Numbered from the stretch's first letter, positions 12,517 to 25,325 are shown. The stretch is 64,000 bases of DNA from Todiramphus chloris collaris (GCA_025345505.1 JANVCC010000152.1:939318-1003317), one strand, 5' to 3'. Numbers and translations are program-made. Notes: generated from the letters alone by a model not told the origin.

Positions 12517-15310
12517 AATTATAGAATAGTTTCAGTTGGAAGGGATGTTTAAAAGGCCATTTAGTCCACCCCTCCTGCAATGACCAGAGACATCTTCAAC
12601 TAGAACAGGTTGCTCAAAACCCCATCTAACCTGATGATGAGTGTTTCCAGGGATGAGGCATCTACAACTTCTCTGGGGAACCTCTTCCAGTGTTTCACCA
12701 CCCTCATTGTAAAAAATGTCTTCTTTAGGCCTAGTCTGAATCTACCTTCTTTTAGTTTAAAACATCGTTGTCCTATCATTACAAGCCTTGCTAAAATGTT
12801 TGTTCCCATCTTTCTTGTAAGTCCCCTTTAAGTACTGAAAGGCCACTGAAAAGTCTCTCCAGTGTCTTATCTTCTCCAGGCTGAACAGTGCCAACTCTCT
12901 CAGCCTTTATAGGAGAGGTGCTCCAGCCCTCTGACCATTTTTGCAGCCCTCCTCTGGACCCACTCCAACAGTTCTGCGTATTTCCTGTGCTGAGGACTCC
13001 AGAGCTGGATGCAGTACTCCAGATGGGAACTCACAAGAGGGGAGTAAAGGGGCAGAATCTCCTCCCTTGACCCACTGGCCATGCTTTGTTTGATGCAGCC
13101 CAGCATATGGTTGTCTTTCTAGACTGTGATTGCACATTGTCAGCTAATGTCCAGCTTTTCATCCATCAGTACCCCCAAGTCCTTCCCTGCATGGCTGCTC
13201 TCAATCCCTTCGTCTCACAGCCTGTATTGATACTGCGGGTTGCCCTGACTCAGGTGCAGGACTTTGCTCTTGGCCTTGTTGAACCTCATGAGATTTACAT
13301 GAGCCCACTTCTCAAGTTTGTCCAGGTCCCTCCGGATGGCATCCTGTTCCTCAGGTGTGTCAGCAGCACCACACAGCTTGGTGCCATCTGCAAACTTGCT
13401 GAGGGTGCTCTTGATCTCACTGTCTATGTCACTGATGAAGATATTAAACACTACTGGTCACAATACAGACCCCCGAGTGGCACCACTTGTCACTAGTCTC
13501 CATCTGGACATTGAGTTCTTAACCATGACACTCTGGATGCAACCATCCAACCAATTCCTCATCCACCAAACAGTCCACCCATCAAATGGGTTTTTCTCCA
13601 ATTTAGAGAAAAGGATGTTATAGGAGACTGTGTCAAAGGCCTTACAGAAGTCCAGCTAGATCCCATCTGTAAATCTTTCCTTGTTCACTGTTGTCACTCC
13701 ATCACAGAATGCCACTGGTCTGGTCAGGCAGGACTCGCCCTTGGTGAAGCCATGTTGGCTGTCTTCGGTCACCTCCCTGTCTTCCATGTGTCTTACCAGA
13801 GCTTCTAGGAGGATCTGTTCCATGATACTCCCAGGCATAGAGGTGAGGCTCAGAGGTCAGTAGTTCCCAGTGTCTTTCTTTCTATGCTTTTTAACAATGG
13901 GTGCAATGTTTCCCTTTTTCCAGTCATCAGGGACTTCATCTGCCAGGACTTTTCAAGTATCATGGAGAGTGGCTTGGCCACTACATCATCCAATTCCCTC
14001 AGGACTCTGCAATCAATCTCCTCAGGTCCCATAGACATATATGTTTAGGTTCCTCACATGGTCACAAACCTGATCTTCTTTTACAGTGGGAGGGTCTTTG
14101 CTTCCCCAGTCCCTGTCTTGAGGTCCATTCACTTGAGAGGTGTGGAAAAAGAGGTTACCAGTGAAGACTGAGGCAAAATATTTAGTACCTCAGCCTTGTC
14201 CTTGTCCACTGTTACCAGTTTGATAGTCTTGCTTATTGGGAGGGGTATGCTTTCTTTGACCTTCCTTTAAGGTCAGTAAGAAAGGCTGAAGCCCTTATTA
14301 TTATTCTTTGCATCCCTTGCCAAATTCAGGCCCAGACACTCTCTGTCTTTCCTGACCCCATCTCTACAGAGCTGGGCAGCATCTCTAAACTCTTCACAGA
14401 ATCACAGAATCGCAGAATTACTGAGGCTGGAAAAGACCTCTGAGATCATCAAGTCCAGCCCATGACCCAACACCTCCACATTGTCTAGACCATGGCACTA
14501 AGTGCCACGTCCAGCCTTTCTTTAAACACATCCAGGGACGGTGACTCCACCACCTCCCTGGGCAGTCCATTCCAATGCCTGATCACCCTCTCTGTCAGGA
14601 AGTGCCTCCTGATATCCAACTGAAACCTCCCCTGGTGCAGCTTCAGGCCATGCCCTCTCGCCCTGTCACTGGTTGCCTGGGACAAGAGCCCAACCCCCAC
14701 CTGACTACAACCTCCCTTCAGGCAGTTGTAGAGAGCAACAAGGTCCCCCCTGAGTCTCCTCTTCTCCAGGCTAAACAACCCCAGCTCCCTCAGCCTCTCC
14801 TCATAAGACTTTCCCTCTAGTCCCTTCCCCAGCCTCATTGGTCAACTCTGGACCTGCTCCAGCACCTCAATATCCTTCCTGAAGTGAGGGGCCCAGAACT
14901 GTGCCCAGTGCTCGAGGTGAGGCCTCCCAGTGCTGAGCACAGGGGGACAATCACATCCCTAGTCCTACTGGCCACACTATTCCTGATACAGGCCAGGAAT
15001 ACCCGGGATACCTGTCCCTGGTTCCACTGCCTGTGCAGTTCCTTCTTGCCCATTAGTTTGGCCAGCAGGTCTTGACTCAGCAAGGCTGGTGTCTTCCCTT
15101 CCTTGCCTGATTTCTTACACCTGTGGATCAAGAGCTCTTGTGCTTTATGGAAAGCAACCTCAAGCATCTGTGAGCTGTGTTCTGCTCCCTTGTCCTTGAG
15201 GGCAGTTTCCCAGGGAGTCCTATTGAATAACTCCTTGAACAGCTGGAATTTCGCTTTCCTAAAATTCAGGGTCCTGACTTTACTCTCTGCCTGACCCAGA
15301 GAAGAAGTAT
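12517..15310 (-). mobile_element. CR1 LINE, 5'-truncated, degenerate, interrupted by a second CR1
   Basis: Read on the minus strand, the element ends at about 12517 with the CR1 3' tail. Proceeding rightwards it carries the conserved ORF2 C-terminus (12600-12809, with RVVKHWKRFPREVV), then at 12900-13106 a segment with HLEYCIQLWSPQ and WVQRRAAKMVRGLEHLSY, and then reverse-transcriptase blocks. One block, at 13215-13451, has [12 protein letters not shown] where the family has the catalytic FADD motif. Another, at 13656-13838, has [17 protein letters not shown]. Frames are broken by stops, so it is a dead copy. A younger CR1 splits it at about 14396-15002. Homology resumes at about 15003 and fades near 15310. 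The endonuclease region is missing, as is usual for 5'-truncated CR1. Family assignment is from remembered consensus; the right-hand boundary is approximate. Confidence 0.88.
14396..15002 (-). mobile_element. CR1 LINE fragment nested inside another CR1
   Basis: A second CR1 3' end starts on the plus strand at about 14396 (ACAGAATCACAGAATCGCAG). It runs through an uninterrupted minus-strand frame at 14485-14838 with [18 protein letters not shown] and [18 protein letters not shown], the typical C-terminus of CR1 ORF2. It stops near GATACAGGCCAGGAAT at about 15000. The host element breaks off at about 14395 (AACTCTTC) and continues at about 15003 (CCGGGATACCTGTCCCTGG), so this is a later insertion in the same orientation. 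The intact C-terminal frame suggests it is younger than its host. No target-site duplication is apparent, which is normal for CR1. Confidence 0.85.
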
Positions 15311-18300
15311 TCAGAGTTGCTGGGATACTTGATAAAGCCACATTGCTTCCTACGCCTTGAGTTCCTAGTGAAAAATGAGGCAAATTCCAGGAGTGCTCTT
15401 TAGGAAACCTGGTGTCTTCACGTCATAATGAAACTGCTGTTGGCACAGACAGATGATGGATAGGTAGATTTGTTAAACCCTCAGGCTGCTGTGGCCACTG
15501 GCACCATTTTATCATATTCATCAAGACAGCGAGAGGGTATGGCAGAAGCCTAAGGTTTATGTCAATTCCCGCAAATTAACACCCATCAAATTATGTTGGT
15601 TTATAACACAGAGAGTGATCATTATAAAGGAAGGGGAAGACCTTTTGGCAGGAAGAGGGAAGACTGCAGTTAGGGTTGTGTGCTTGGGACTCATTTAAAA
15701 CTGAAAAGATGGGCAGTCATATCTGCTCCGTTGAACCCTGTGTTGTGTACTCACACCAGTGTCAAGGGCTGTCACAGTGGGGAAACAATTTGTTGTCCTC
15801 CTTACTGTTTCTGTGCCCAGTAACACTTGGTCCCCAGCCCCAGATGCTGATTTTGGTTAGCATCAGTCATTGTCCCAGGACAGGTAACTTGGAACAATGA
15901 GATCCAGTCCCACCACATGTCCCACCCAAGGGGGAATAATATGATTTTCTTTATTTATTTAATCAGCTCATGGAGACACAGGTCAGAACCATTCTTCACA
16001 CCTTGCTTTTTAGTATTCAGCATTGTTTTCCATTAGGGTGCAGAGCTACTGGTTTAGAAAGCAGATCCCGGGAGGCTCCAGTTTAAGGAGGCTCATGTTC
16101 TTGCTGCGTATTCTTAGCAGGAGGGCTTCGATCTTAGTATGTGTCTCTGACAGTCATGTCACCCATGTTGTGCCCATTTGTATTCAAGTGTTTGGTCCCA
16201 GTGATGTGGCTTTTCTGTTTTTGTTCTTTGTGTTTAATTACTTTTTCTTTCTTTATTAGATATTTTGTTCAGGTTGCCTGTTCCCTCATGCCCTCCTGCA
16301 GAAAAACAGTCATTTTATGACTTTTGCTTTGCTTTATTTTATTGCTTGATGAAAATTTTTAGATCATGTCACCATCTTTTGTTGTTGTCGTTGTTGTTGC
16401 TGCTGTTGTTGTTATTGGTTTGGGTTTGGGTTTGGTTTTTTTGTGGTTATTTTGAAGTGACACAAATGTGTTTAAACTACAGACAATTAATAGGGAAGGT
16501 GAATCCTACAGGAGTATGGAAGGTGGAAAGAAAACCTAGATAAATTCCAGTGTGAAAAGATGAGGAAACTAGAAAATAGCCTGGAAATCAAGAGGTTAAA
16601 AAAATGTATAGTAATTTCCTATAGAATTTTTCATTAATGTTTATGATCAAGAAGAAGAGGCACAGGCTGTTTTATTATATTTCCATTAGATGTGTTTGAA
16701 AGTAATAGTTCTGCAAATTCAGCACCAGTGTTGACCTGATCTTAAAGTGACAACACTGGGCAGGTTCAGGTCTGGAAGTTGGCTCAGCGTCCTCCTGAGC
16801 TAAATGTCCCTCAGCTCAGTGTCCCTCATCATGGTTTATCTTTGAGAGGCAACAGTGGCCTTTGAGAATAAATATTCCACACTTAGCTAGTTCACTTGGC
16901 AATGCTCCCTGGGTTCTCAACAGCCCTGGTCTCCACAAGCTCAGTGACCTCTAGACCACACTGCCCTGTACGGTACCCTTGGGTTAGTGGGCCTGTCAGA
17001 GTCACTGCAGGAGAGGAAACATGAGGATGACATGACAAAAAAGACATCTGTAAGCCTGTTACCTGTAAGACTTCAAGTGTCATTTTCAGCACTGCTCTGT
17101 AAACTGGACATTTACATAGAAGCGTGTATGTATGAGAGTGCCACCTATTCTGAGTTCACCCAATACTTCCTCTCACAAGACCCTGATTTTGACTGCTTAG
17201 AATTTTTCTAAGTTGGCTGGAATTTTCCAAGCTCTATATCAACCCCAGGCCAGATAATTTTGGGGAAATATAATAAACATATGGCAATGAGACAAGAACA
17301 TTTAGATGAATAAGGTATGCATACGTACAGATAATATATGCCCACAATACAGATACAAACAGATAATCACAAGCATATAATTTGATCAGTTTAGGAAGCT
17401 TTCACTGCCTCAGCTGGAAATTACCACTCCCTAGCAGAGGCTCAGAGCCTGCGAGCATGCACGTACCTTGTCCTGAAGTACTAAGCAAAACAGACCCACT
17501 CACATTGACTCTTGTTCTAGCTAGAGGAGTGGCAGCTTCTTAAACCTCTTCAATTTGGTTTCCTGCAATTGTGTGATGATAAACTGAAGGGCTTGTCTTG
17601 TTGCAGTTGTGGATATTGCATATTACAGCCATTGCAAATGATACTGCTAAAGTAGAATTAATCTTTATGTTCCTGATCTTGTCAAAAATCTGATAGGAGT
17701 CTTCAGCATTCATGTTTATTGGCATACTTATTTCAGTCTAAGTTGAGGCATTTAAAACAAGAGCTCCGTACAGACCTCAGGATAGTCTCTGTCCAGGTGC
17801 ATTAGAGAAAGATCTTTGCTGGTGTCTCTCTGAACCAGGAAAGTATCTTGTCCAGAAGGTGTAAGCTGAGGTCACTCCAAACCAAGAGTGCCACTGTGCC
17901 CTGTGGCTGGATGGAGACCTGGGAGGAAATTCTAATCCCATTAAAGTCAACTGGAGGTTTGCCATCAGCTTCCATGGAGCCAACATTCCTGTTCTGATGC
18001 AGACGTTTCACAATAACCTCCTCTGTTGAACTTTCAACACGTGCATGTTATTTTCATTACAAATAAACAAAATCATTCTAAAATGGAGACTTTCATATAT
18101 ACATTATGCCAGAAGATCACATTAAAAGTTCATCACGGTGCACGTGATAAAATGGTAATAATCTATCGATGAAGTCTCTGGGAAATTTTTTTTTTAACAA
18201 ATCCTCTTTAGGTTGTTTTTGCCCAAATATAGAGCAATCAGATGTACAGCTGAGGGTTTATTATTTTTGCAGAATGCACATGCATTCCGAATTTGCCGTG

Positions 18301-21300
18301 CTCAGAAATGGAGACAAGACGTTCATCTGTGTGCTTGGCTTTGGGAAAAGACATCTCTGTGTGTCCGGACACGGGCCCTGGTATAGCGCAGACAGGAAAT
18401 CTGCCAGACTGCCTCTGCAGGAGGCTGCTCCAACACGTGCAGCAAGGAACAAGAAATGTCTTAATGATTAATCACTGTCAACCTTTGTTCTCGTTAAAGA
18501 CTTGATTGTCGGACAAGGCTCGTAATGAGGCACAGTTCCTGGGTCTGTTGCTATGTGATTGTGCACATGCTGAATCTGAGCCTCGGACCCTGGAAGATGC
18601 AGCTCCCACTTGGCCCACGTTTAAGGAGCTGGGGTGGGAACGTTGTTATAAGAGTGCCTGCTAGTGACTATAGAGCTGTGCAGCTTTCTGGCAAGGGATT
18701 ATGGCAAGGCTACAAATAAATCACTAATGGCTGAAAATCAGTTCACAGGGATCTCAGGAGTGAGCAGATTCCTTGTTGGTGCTGAAAAGGCAAAGTGGTA
18801 TAAAAAGGTTTCTGTTAAGAACTGCACAGCTTACTATCTCTCAAAGTCTTTTGCCTGTCGTTTCTCACCAAGAGTGGGAATTGGCTCTTTTGAGGCATTG
18901 GATTACCTGCTTTTACCTATGAGACTGGGCATGGTATCCTTTTTCACTATTTTTGTGCATAAACTTTTGCCACACTGAGTAGCAGAATTATCTATTTCTG
19001 AAAATAGTACTAAAGTCCACCTAAATTTCAACATGTCCAAAAAAAAGGCCTTTTAAAAATCCTGGCCTCCCTGGCGCTCCCAGTGAGAGCTGCAATAGTG
19101 TGTTGAAACACTTGCCCTCTGCAAGTTGAGTATCTGCTGCATCCCTTGATATCCAAACCTGTCAATCCAATGGGTGACTGACAGCCCTGAGGTTGCAGAC
19201 ATCAGATGTGTGCTGCTCCCTACTGTCACGATCATCTCCAGTTTCAGAGTATTTGAAGAGATTTGTCCTCATTTCCTCTTCGAGCTACATCACTTGGTTT
19301 ATTGGAGGAGTGACACAGCATTTGCTTCTTTTCCCTGGTTGGGTGAAGTCACAAGTATTTCTGGCAGACAGCCTGGGCTTGTGAAATTGCAAATGGTAGT
19401 GCTCATGAATCCTTGTGAATGCGCCTTGGAAACATGGTTGGCTCTGAAATTTTTGTCCTGAGAGCTCCGATGCTCACAGGAGAAAAACACAGAAAATGGT
19501 CCCCTGTGGCTGAGACAACTTCTTATAAACACTCCACAAAATTGCTGAAGGGAAACACTTTGCAGTCTTCACCCAGCTGTATCTGTGGATATTCGACACA
19601 GCAAAACCAAGCCTTGGCATCTTGCAATATTCAGGTTTTCCAAATGCTGTTTGTACATATGAAAGCGATCTTGCTGGAATGCATAAACCTACTCTCTGTC
19701 AGTGTATTAGGAGAAATTCAAACTATAACATTATCTTCTGCATGATTAACTTGAGAGGCTTTTAGATCACTCTATACAACTACCTTAGAAAACGATCCAC
19801 TGGTGCTTGGCACATCCAGGAGTGTTCACATTCACTCTTCCAGGCATCTTACTCCAGTATGATTAGAAGCATCTAAAATGAGGAGTGTAAGGGAATGTTC
19901 CTGTCATATAACCTGGGTTCCTAACTTAGTTGTCTAAATTAGTCATCTAGAGCCTAATTATACAGCTCTGTCCCTATGTATAGTGAAGGGAAAGCTCCAG
20001 CAGGCAGTTTAGAGAGAATCCGATCTAAGTTTTTAGTTAGAGACCTAAATTTAGAGGAGACTCACTTTTATACTATATGTTTTTGATTAAGAAAAAGGTT
20101 GAATGAGTTTGAGGTGCTCAGGAAGATGTTGTTATCCACCTCCATTGTGCAGAACTAGCAATAAGGCAAGGAAGAATCATCTTCCTGTGCTTCTGCCCAG
20201 TCTGTGATTATTTCCAGCCCTGATATGTAGATCAGATCTTCAGCTGTTGCAGATCAGCGTAACCTCAGGAACTACTTGGGGCTCTTGCAGTGCGTACTGG
20301 CGCACAAAGCAGCCTTTTGCGCTCCAGCCAAGAGTGGGAGTTATTCCTAAAAATAAGAACTCTTCAGCTTTTTCACTATGTCTGAAAGAGTTCTTACTTG
20401 ACAGGCATTCTGCCATGGTCCTGCTGTAGTTTTGTTTTCCTATCTGAGGCAAGGACACAAGCAGGCAGTGCTTGAAGTTCAGGTGTCCATGGAAACCACG
20501 GCATTTAGCAGAAAGAGGTGTCTCTGCTTGCATTAGATGTAGCAGAAAAGAGGTGGCTCAGAAGGGGGCTGGTGGATGCTAAGATTGGCTGCTGAATGGA
20601 GCACCCTCTGCTTGGCTTCCTAAAGTTGCACAAGTGAGACTGACTCTTCTCAGTTAGTCCATGGTACTGCTCCATGCTTGGCCTCAGGGGCTGCTGGAGA
20701 GCCTCGGTTTCTGTCTGTAGAAAGAAGCATGTCATCTGAGGCAGTGGAGGTTCACACCGTGTGGTCACATGGGTTCTGGGCTTTGCCACACCCTGAAAGA
20801 GTGTTGCAGGACTTCACTGAGTCATTTCTTGGAGTCCTACAGTTCCTCCTCATTCTCCTCCACCTCCTCATCCTGTTCCACCTCCTCCTCCAAGTGCTTA
20901 GTCTCCAGGGTGGTTTGCAGCCAAAGAATAATGCCCTTTAGAAGCTAAAAGGGTCAAGACAGCCACCAGTCCCTGAAGAAGCCCACAGAGGTTCCTTGAT
21001 TTCCACCATCCTCACTTTATGTAGCCTGTGATGCCAGTGAACATAACTGAATCAAACTGCTTATTAGAGGAAACATCATGCATAGGTTGGGTCACCAAAT
21101 GAACAAACCTTTGCACAGATCTTCCCCTGGAAGTACCTTTTGATAAGGCAGGCATCTGTCACTCAGCAGGCTACCATGAACAGATCTGAAGCCTTTTCTT
21201 TTTCTCTTTAAATTCTTCTTTATGAACTATAAATTAGTTCATAAGCCAGAACTAATGCAAAAGAAGAGCAAAAGTCAGCGCTGTCACTCCTGACCTGGAA

Positions 21301-22262
21301 CTGGGCATAGAATGAGCTGCCCCACAGTGGAACAGAAAGGAAGAAAAAATTCCACACACACACCCCATTTGAGGGAAAATCTGCAAGAAGCAGAATCCTG
21401 TCCTGTGACACAGATGCCAGTTCCCCTGCCTGGGAAGCAAACAGCTTCTGTGGGCATTGTGGTTTAGTAAAAAAATGACCATTGTTTTCCTTCTGTCCCA
21501 CCACAATTATTCATCAATTGAAGGCATTTCCAGGAGAAAGAGGTGAAAGGTTTGCATACCCTTTCCAGCCAAGTGTCCTTCAACTGCTTCTGAACTAGGA
21601 ATACAGAAATGCAAGCTTGCAAAACACTTTTAGGGGCTCCTTACAAGCTTTGGAGAGAAAGAGAGAGGAGACAAATGGAGAAAGGTGCACTTTGTTGCAG
21701 TGGCACAGGGCCCTGCCAACTCTCTGCATTGCAGAAATCTCTCTTTCCAGCATCTCATCGCTGTAACTTTAATATAAAATCAGAGATCAGGAAAATCCTC
21801 TTCTTTTGTTGGTAAACTCAGTAATGTCTTGCATGTCTGTGAAGCCTTACATCTACCTTTTTGAGTTCAATGGAGGAACCTCTTCAGAGTGGTGTGGAAG
21901 GAGCCTGCAGTGATGGGGCATCATGGAGGGAGGGATGCCCAGAACTGCCTGCAGCTCCTTGCCATGGGCTCAGCCCAGAGAGCAGCATTTGGTCTTGAAA
22001 ATTTAAGCAGCAGCATTAGGGACCCTGTCACGGGAGCAAGCCCACAACAAAGAGCTGCATGAGGCCAAGAGGTGCTGGGAAGGGTCTTGCTGGTGTGAAC
22101 TGACAGACCTGGCAGGGCATAGGCAGGACAGAGGCTGGCCAGGCTTGTCCTGCATGGTGAGCAGAAGACCAAGGTAAGGCAACCTGCAGCACTCAGTGAA
22201 AGCAGCAGGAATGGCCAGAAAATGAACAACAGAGATGATACCCAGTCAGACTGAAACTCGAA
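15311..22262 (+). other. MAML2: MAML2 intron 2, middle part
   Basis: I see no exon or RNA gene here. A GTT-rich microsatellite lies at about 16379-16414, followed directly by three TTTGGG-like units to about 16436. On the minus strand at about 20830-20910 a CTCC-rich stretch reads as a run of acidic codons. It may be a low-complexity accident or a decayed coding relic. The remaining open frames are short and overlap on both strands. Confidence 0.55.
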
Positions 22263-22411
22263 GGAGAGGAGAGGAGAGGAGAGGAGAGGAGAGGAGAGGA
22301 GAGGAGAGNNNNNNNNNNGGAGAGGAGAGGAGAGGAGAGGAGAGGAGAGGAGAGGAGAGGAGAGGGAAAGGGAAAGGGAAAGGGAAAGGGAAAGGGAAAG
22401 GGAAAGGGAAA
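22263..22411 (+). repeat. Polypurine satellite (GGAGA)n then (GGGAAA)8 with assembly gap
   Basis: The plus strand holds about nine GGAGA units (22263-22308), then ten N (22309-22318), about nine more GGAGA units (22319-22363) and eight uninterrupted GGGAAA units (22364-22411). Every base in the array is a purine. The flank to about 22460 stays purine-rich with AGGAGAAGG-type sequence. The 10-N block looks like a conventional placeholder, so the true length of the pentamer array is unknown. The open frames crossing it on both strands are repeat artefacts. Confidence 0.95.
22309..22318. other. Assembly gap (10 N)
   Basis: Ten consecutive undetermined bases sit in the middle of the GGAGA array. 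A fixed round number inside a tandem repeat indicates an assembly placeholder rather than a measured length. Confidence 0.99.
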
Positions 22412-25325
22412 GGAGGAAAAAGGGAGAGAGAAAAGGAGAAGGAGAGGGAGATGGAAGGAATTTCAGAAAGTCCATATGTGTGTTAGAAGCCAACACCTCC
22501 CTTTGTACGAACACAAGTCAGCTGCAGCAGAGCTAGTGAAAGGCAAACTCAGTCTAAGATGTGTTGATTTACTTCTAATTTAAACATTTGAGTGTGATGT
22601 TCTTTGTGATGCTTATGAACAAAACCCCAGTTGTGCTGCCAGCTCTTGGGGAGATTCACTGACTTTGCTTCTCTTTCTGCTTCTCGTAGGTTTTATATCT
22701 CACTGTAACATCAGAGAATGGGGTGCAACCTGCTTTGTACCTAGAGCATCACTGTGCTGGAGTTTTGGCACCAGCAGAGCAGATGGGGGTTTAAAGCAGG
22801 AGGAAACAGTTCAAGGAAAGCAGGGCAGCTCCAACCCAAATCTGCCCTTCCTTGTCAGGGATGTTGGAAAGCGGGCTTTGTCCAAGCGCAGGGCCAGAGC
22901 CTCACATCCCTGGCAGCAGGATAGCCCTTCCGCCTTCTGACTTGCAGTGATGCAAGCATGGGGTGAGAGTAAGGCTCAATAGCACTGGTTCATGAAGGGT
23001 CAAACTGCTGCAGAACTAATCCCCTGATTTATTAGGAAACTGTTCTTCCTTCTCCTATCACATCACTGCCGATAGAAGATCAGCAGGCAGGAGAAGTAAC
23101 ACATCATAGATTCATAGACTCACACTGACATTTCATGAAGAGCAGAGAAAGGACCAAGTGCAAAAAAAACCCCAAACTGGCTCCAAGTTGATGATTTATA
23201 CTGTTTTCTCAGGGCCTGTTTGCCAAGCAGCTGGTGTTTTGTGCCAATTGCTATTACAGAAGAGCTTTCTTTGATAGGTATCATGAATGGACACTACATG
23301 TTTTATCTTAAAACAAAATCCCTCCCCACAGCTTATATGGGTGGGCAAGAGATGAGGGAAAGAAAAAGTTGGGCTTTGTTTGGGTTTTTTTACATAGGAC
23401 TATGAAAGCACATTGAGGGGAGCATTATCTGTGCGAAAACACAACAGATGAATTCTATTAATGGATGTAACATGTGGCTGGGTTCAAGCTAGAGTTGTCT
23501 TTTGAATATAGAAGTCAAAGCCAATTTATTGTAACATATTTTCCTTTTCAAAATATTTTAAGAAAGACAAAAAAGTTTGTGCAACAACTTGGCAAGCAGG
23601 TCTGTTGAGAGGAGGTATTTTCTATCTTGCAGCTAACATAAGGGCTGAAAAATGTGGCAGTGCCGAGCAATCCTGGATTCCTTCTGGAACTGAAAGAAAG
23701 TGTGCGGGATATAATTGTGTAAGAGCCCAATAAATTTTGAAGGGTGGGTTTGTAACACTGCCTTGGGGGCTGCAGGTGGCTTCAGAAGAAAGACATGGTT
23801 TTGATTTCAGTAACAGTCATCAAATACTTTATCTAGCTAGCTACACACTCGTGTGGCCCCATCTAAAAGCCACAGAATTATTTTAAAATAGAAATACACA
23901 TAACAATCATTGTGTTTCTTCCATGCCAGATGGTAGTAAGATACGTTGGGTTAGTTTGTAATGTGTGTGTGTATTGAGGTGGGGGCGTGCACAAGCTAAG
24001 GAACAGAAATGAGCTTTTCTGGAGTCTGCAAAGCCATGAGCATCAGTGCTCTGTGGTCTTCACGCGTAGGCTATGCCTGGACAGTCCTTGTTTAACTTTC
24101 GGTCAGTCCGTATTTCTCTGGATGCCACAGGAGGCAATGGCCATGAGGCAGAGTACTGAGAGAACTGCAGCACAACAGGGAGCATCAAATCCAGCTGTGG
24201 ATTCCTGTGTTGCAAGGCAAAACTCCTGCTGCATATCAAGTTATACAGAATTACATGGCTGGGTTCCTATGGTAAGCGGCAACAAAGTGAAGTCAGAGAA
24301 CTGATATTCCTCATGACTGTTGTGACCTCTCCAGTGTATCCTATTTTCTTTGTATTTGGGCAGCTAAGGAATACCTGACTATCAAGTGATACAACGTAGG
24401 CTGAGTGTTTTTGTGTGTACGCTGAGAAAACTATCTCATACATTTGGTGAAGGCCCAAGTACCAGACACTGGTGGAGCAAGTAGACAGAAAACATATTGC
24501 TGCCAAGGGAAACTGTGGCTTAAAGAAAAGAAGTAGCATACTGTTATCCCATGTTCCTTCTCATCCTGTATGTGCACGGTTTGAGTCTCCAAGTACCTTT
24601 CCCATTGCCTTTTGAGATGACTTTTTGTCCTCCTTTCCTCATGAAGCTGCACACAGGGAAGAGGAAGCAGATCCAGATCCATCACAAAGATGAGGGACAC
24701 CCTAAAGCATTCTTCAAAGTCCTGTCCAGTTACACATTTGTTTTAGCAAGGAAGCTGATGGACTCTAAACCTATTTAATCCTGCCACTAATGGGAGTCAA
24801 TTAGCAATCTCTCGGCGATCGCTCTTGTCAGGGAGGTGACGGGACGAATGAAAACAGCACCATTCACCCCACTGCGAAGAAGCAACTTACAGCTTCTGCA
24901 TAATCTAAGAATAGATGCCATTTCTAGCAATGAGTCTGTAACTTCTCGCTGCTGCTCGCCAGATGGTAGGAACCAGCAGACGTCGAGTTTGTTCCCTTGT
25001 GGTCAAACAAACTGCCGTACGGCCTGATGCAAGTTTCCTGAAAGAACCCCAGGACGGCTCCGTTAGTTCTGTTAATGTTTCCCAAGCTCCTGGTACAACA
25101 TTGAGGTTTTCCACTGGAACCACTTGGCACGTTTTCAGAGCCTTCCATGAGCGATGAAGTTACTCAATCCCTTTCTTATTTTGTCAAAGCCTTTGTATCG
25201 GTCACTTGTTCTGAGAGTCTGTGGGCTGTGTCCTGTACTTGAGCTAATTGCATAAAAAGGATTATTTCCTTTTCTTGATGCTTGTTATTATTTTCATCCT
25301 TCATGAGCCATTTCTTCTGTTTCAG
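22412..25325 (+). other. MAML2: MAML2 intron 2, 3' end with splice acceptor
   Basis: This is the end of the long intron. The last bases form a pyrimidine-rich tract (CATTTCTTCTGTTTCAG) with the AG acceptor at 25324-25325, directly before the recognisable MAML2 coding exon. No other feature was seen. Confidence 0.75.

Noticed and set aside
14835-15383. A 182-codon minus-strand frame
   Set aside because: It spans the junction of the inner and outer CR1 copies, so it is a chimeric accidental frame and not a host gene.
21921-22514. A 197-codon minus-strand frame with long Leu/Ser runs
   Set aside because: Produced by the GGAGA/GGGAAA satellite and crosses the N gap, so it is not a gene.
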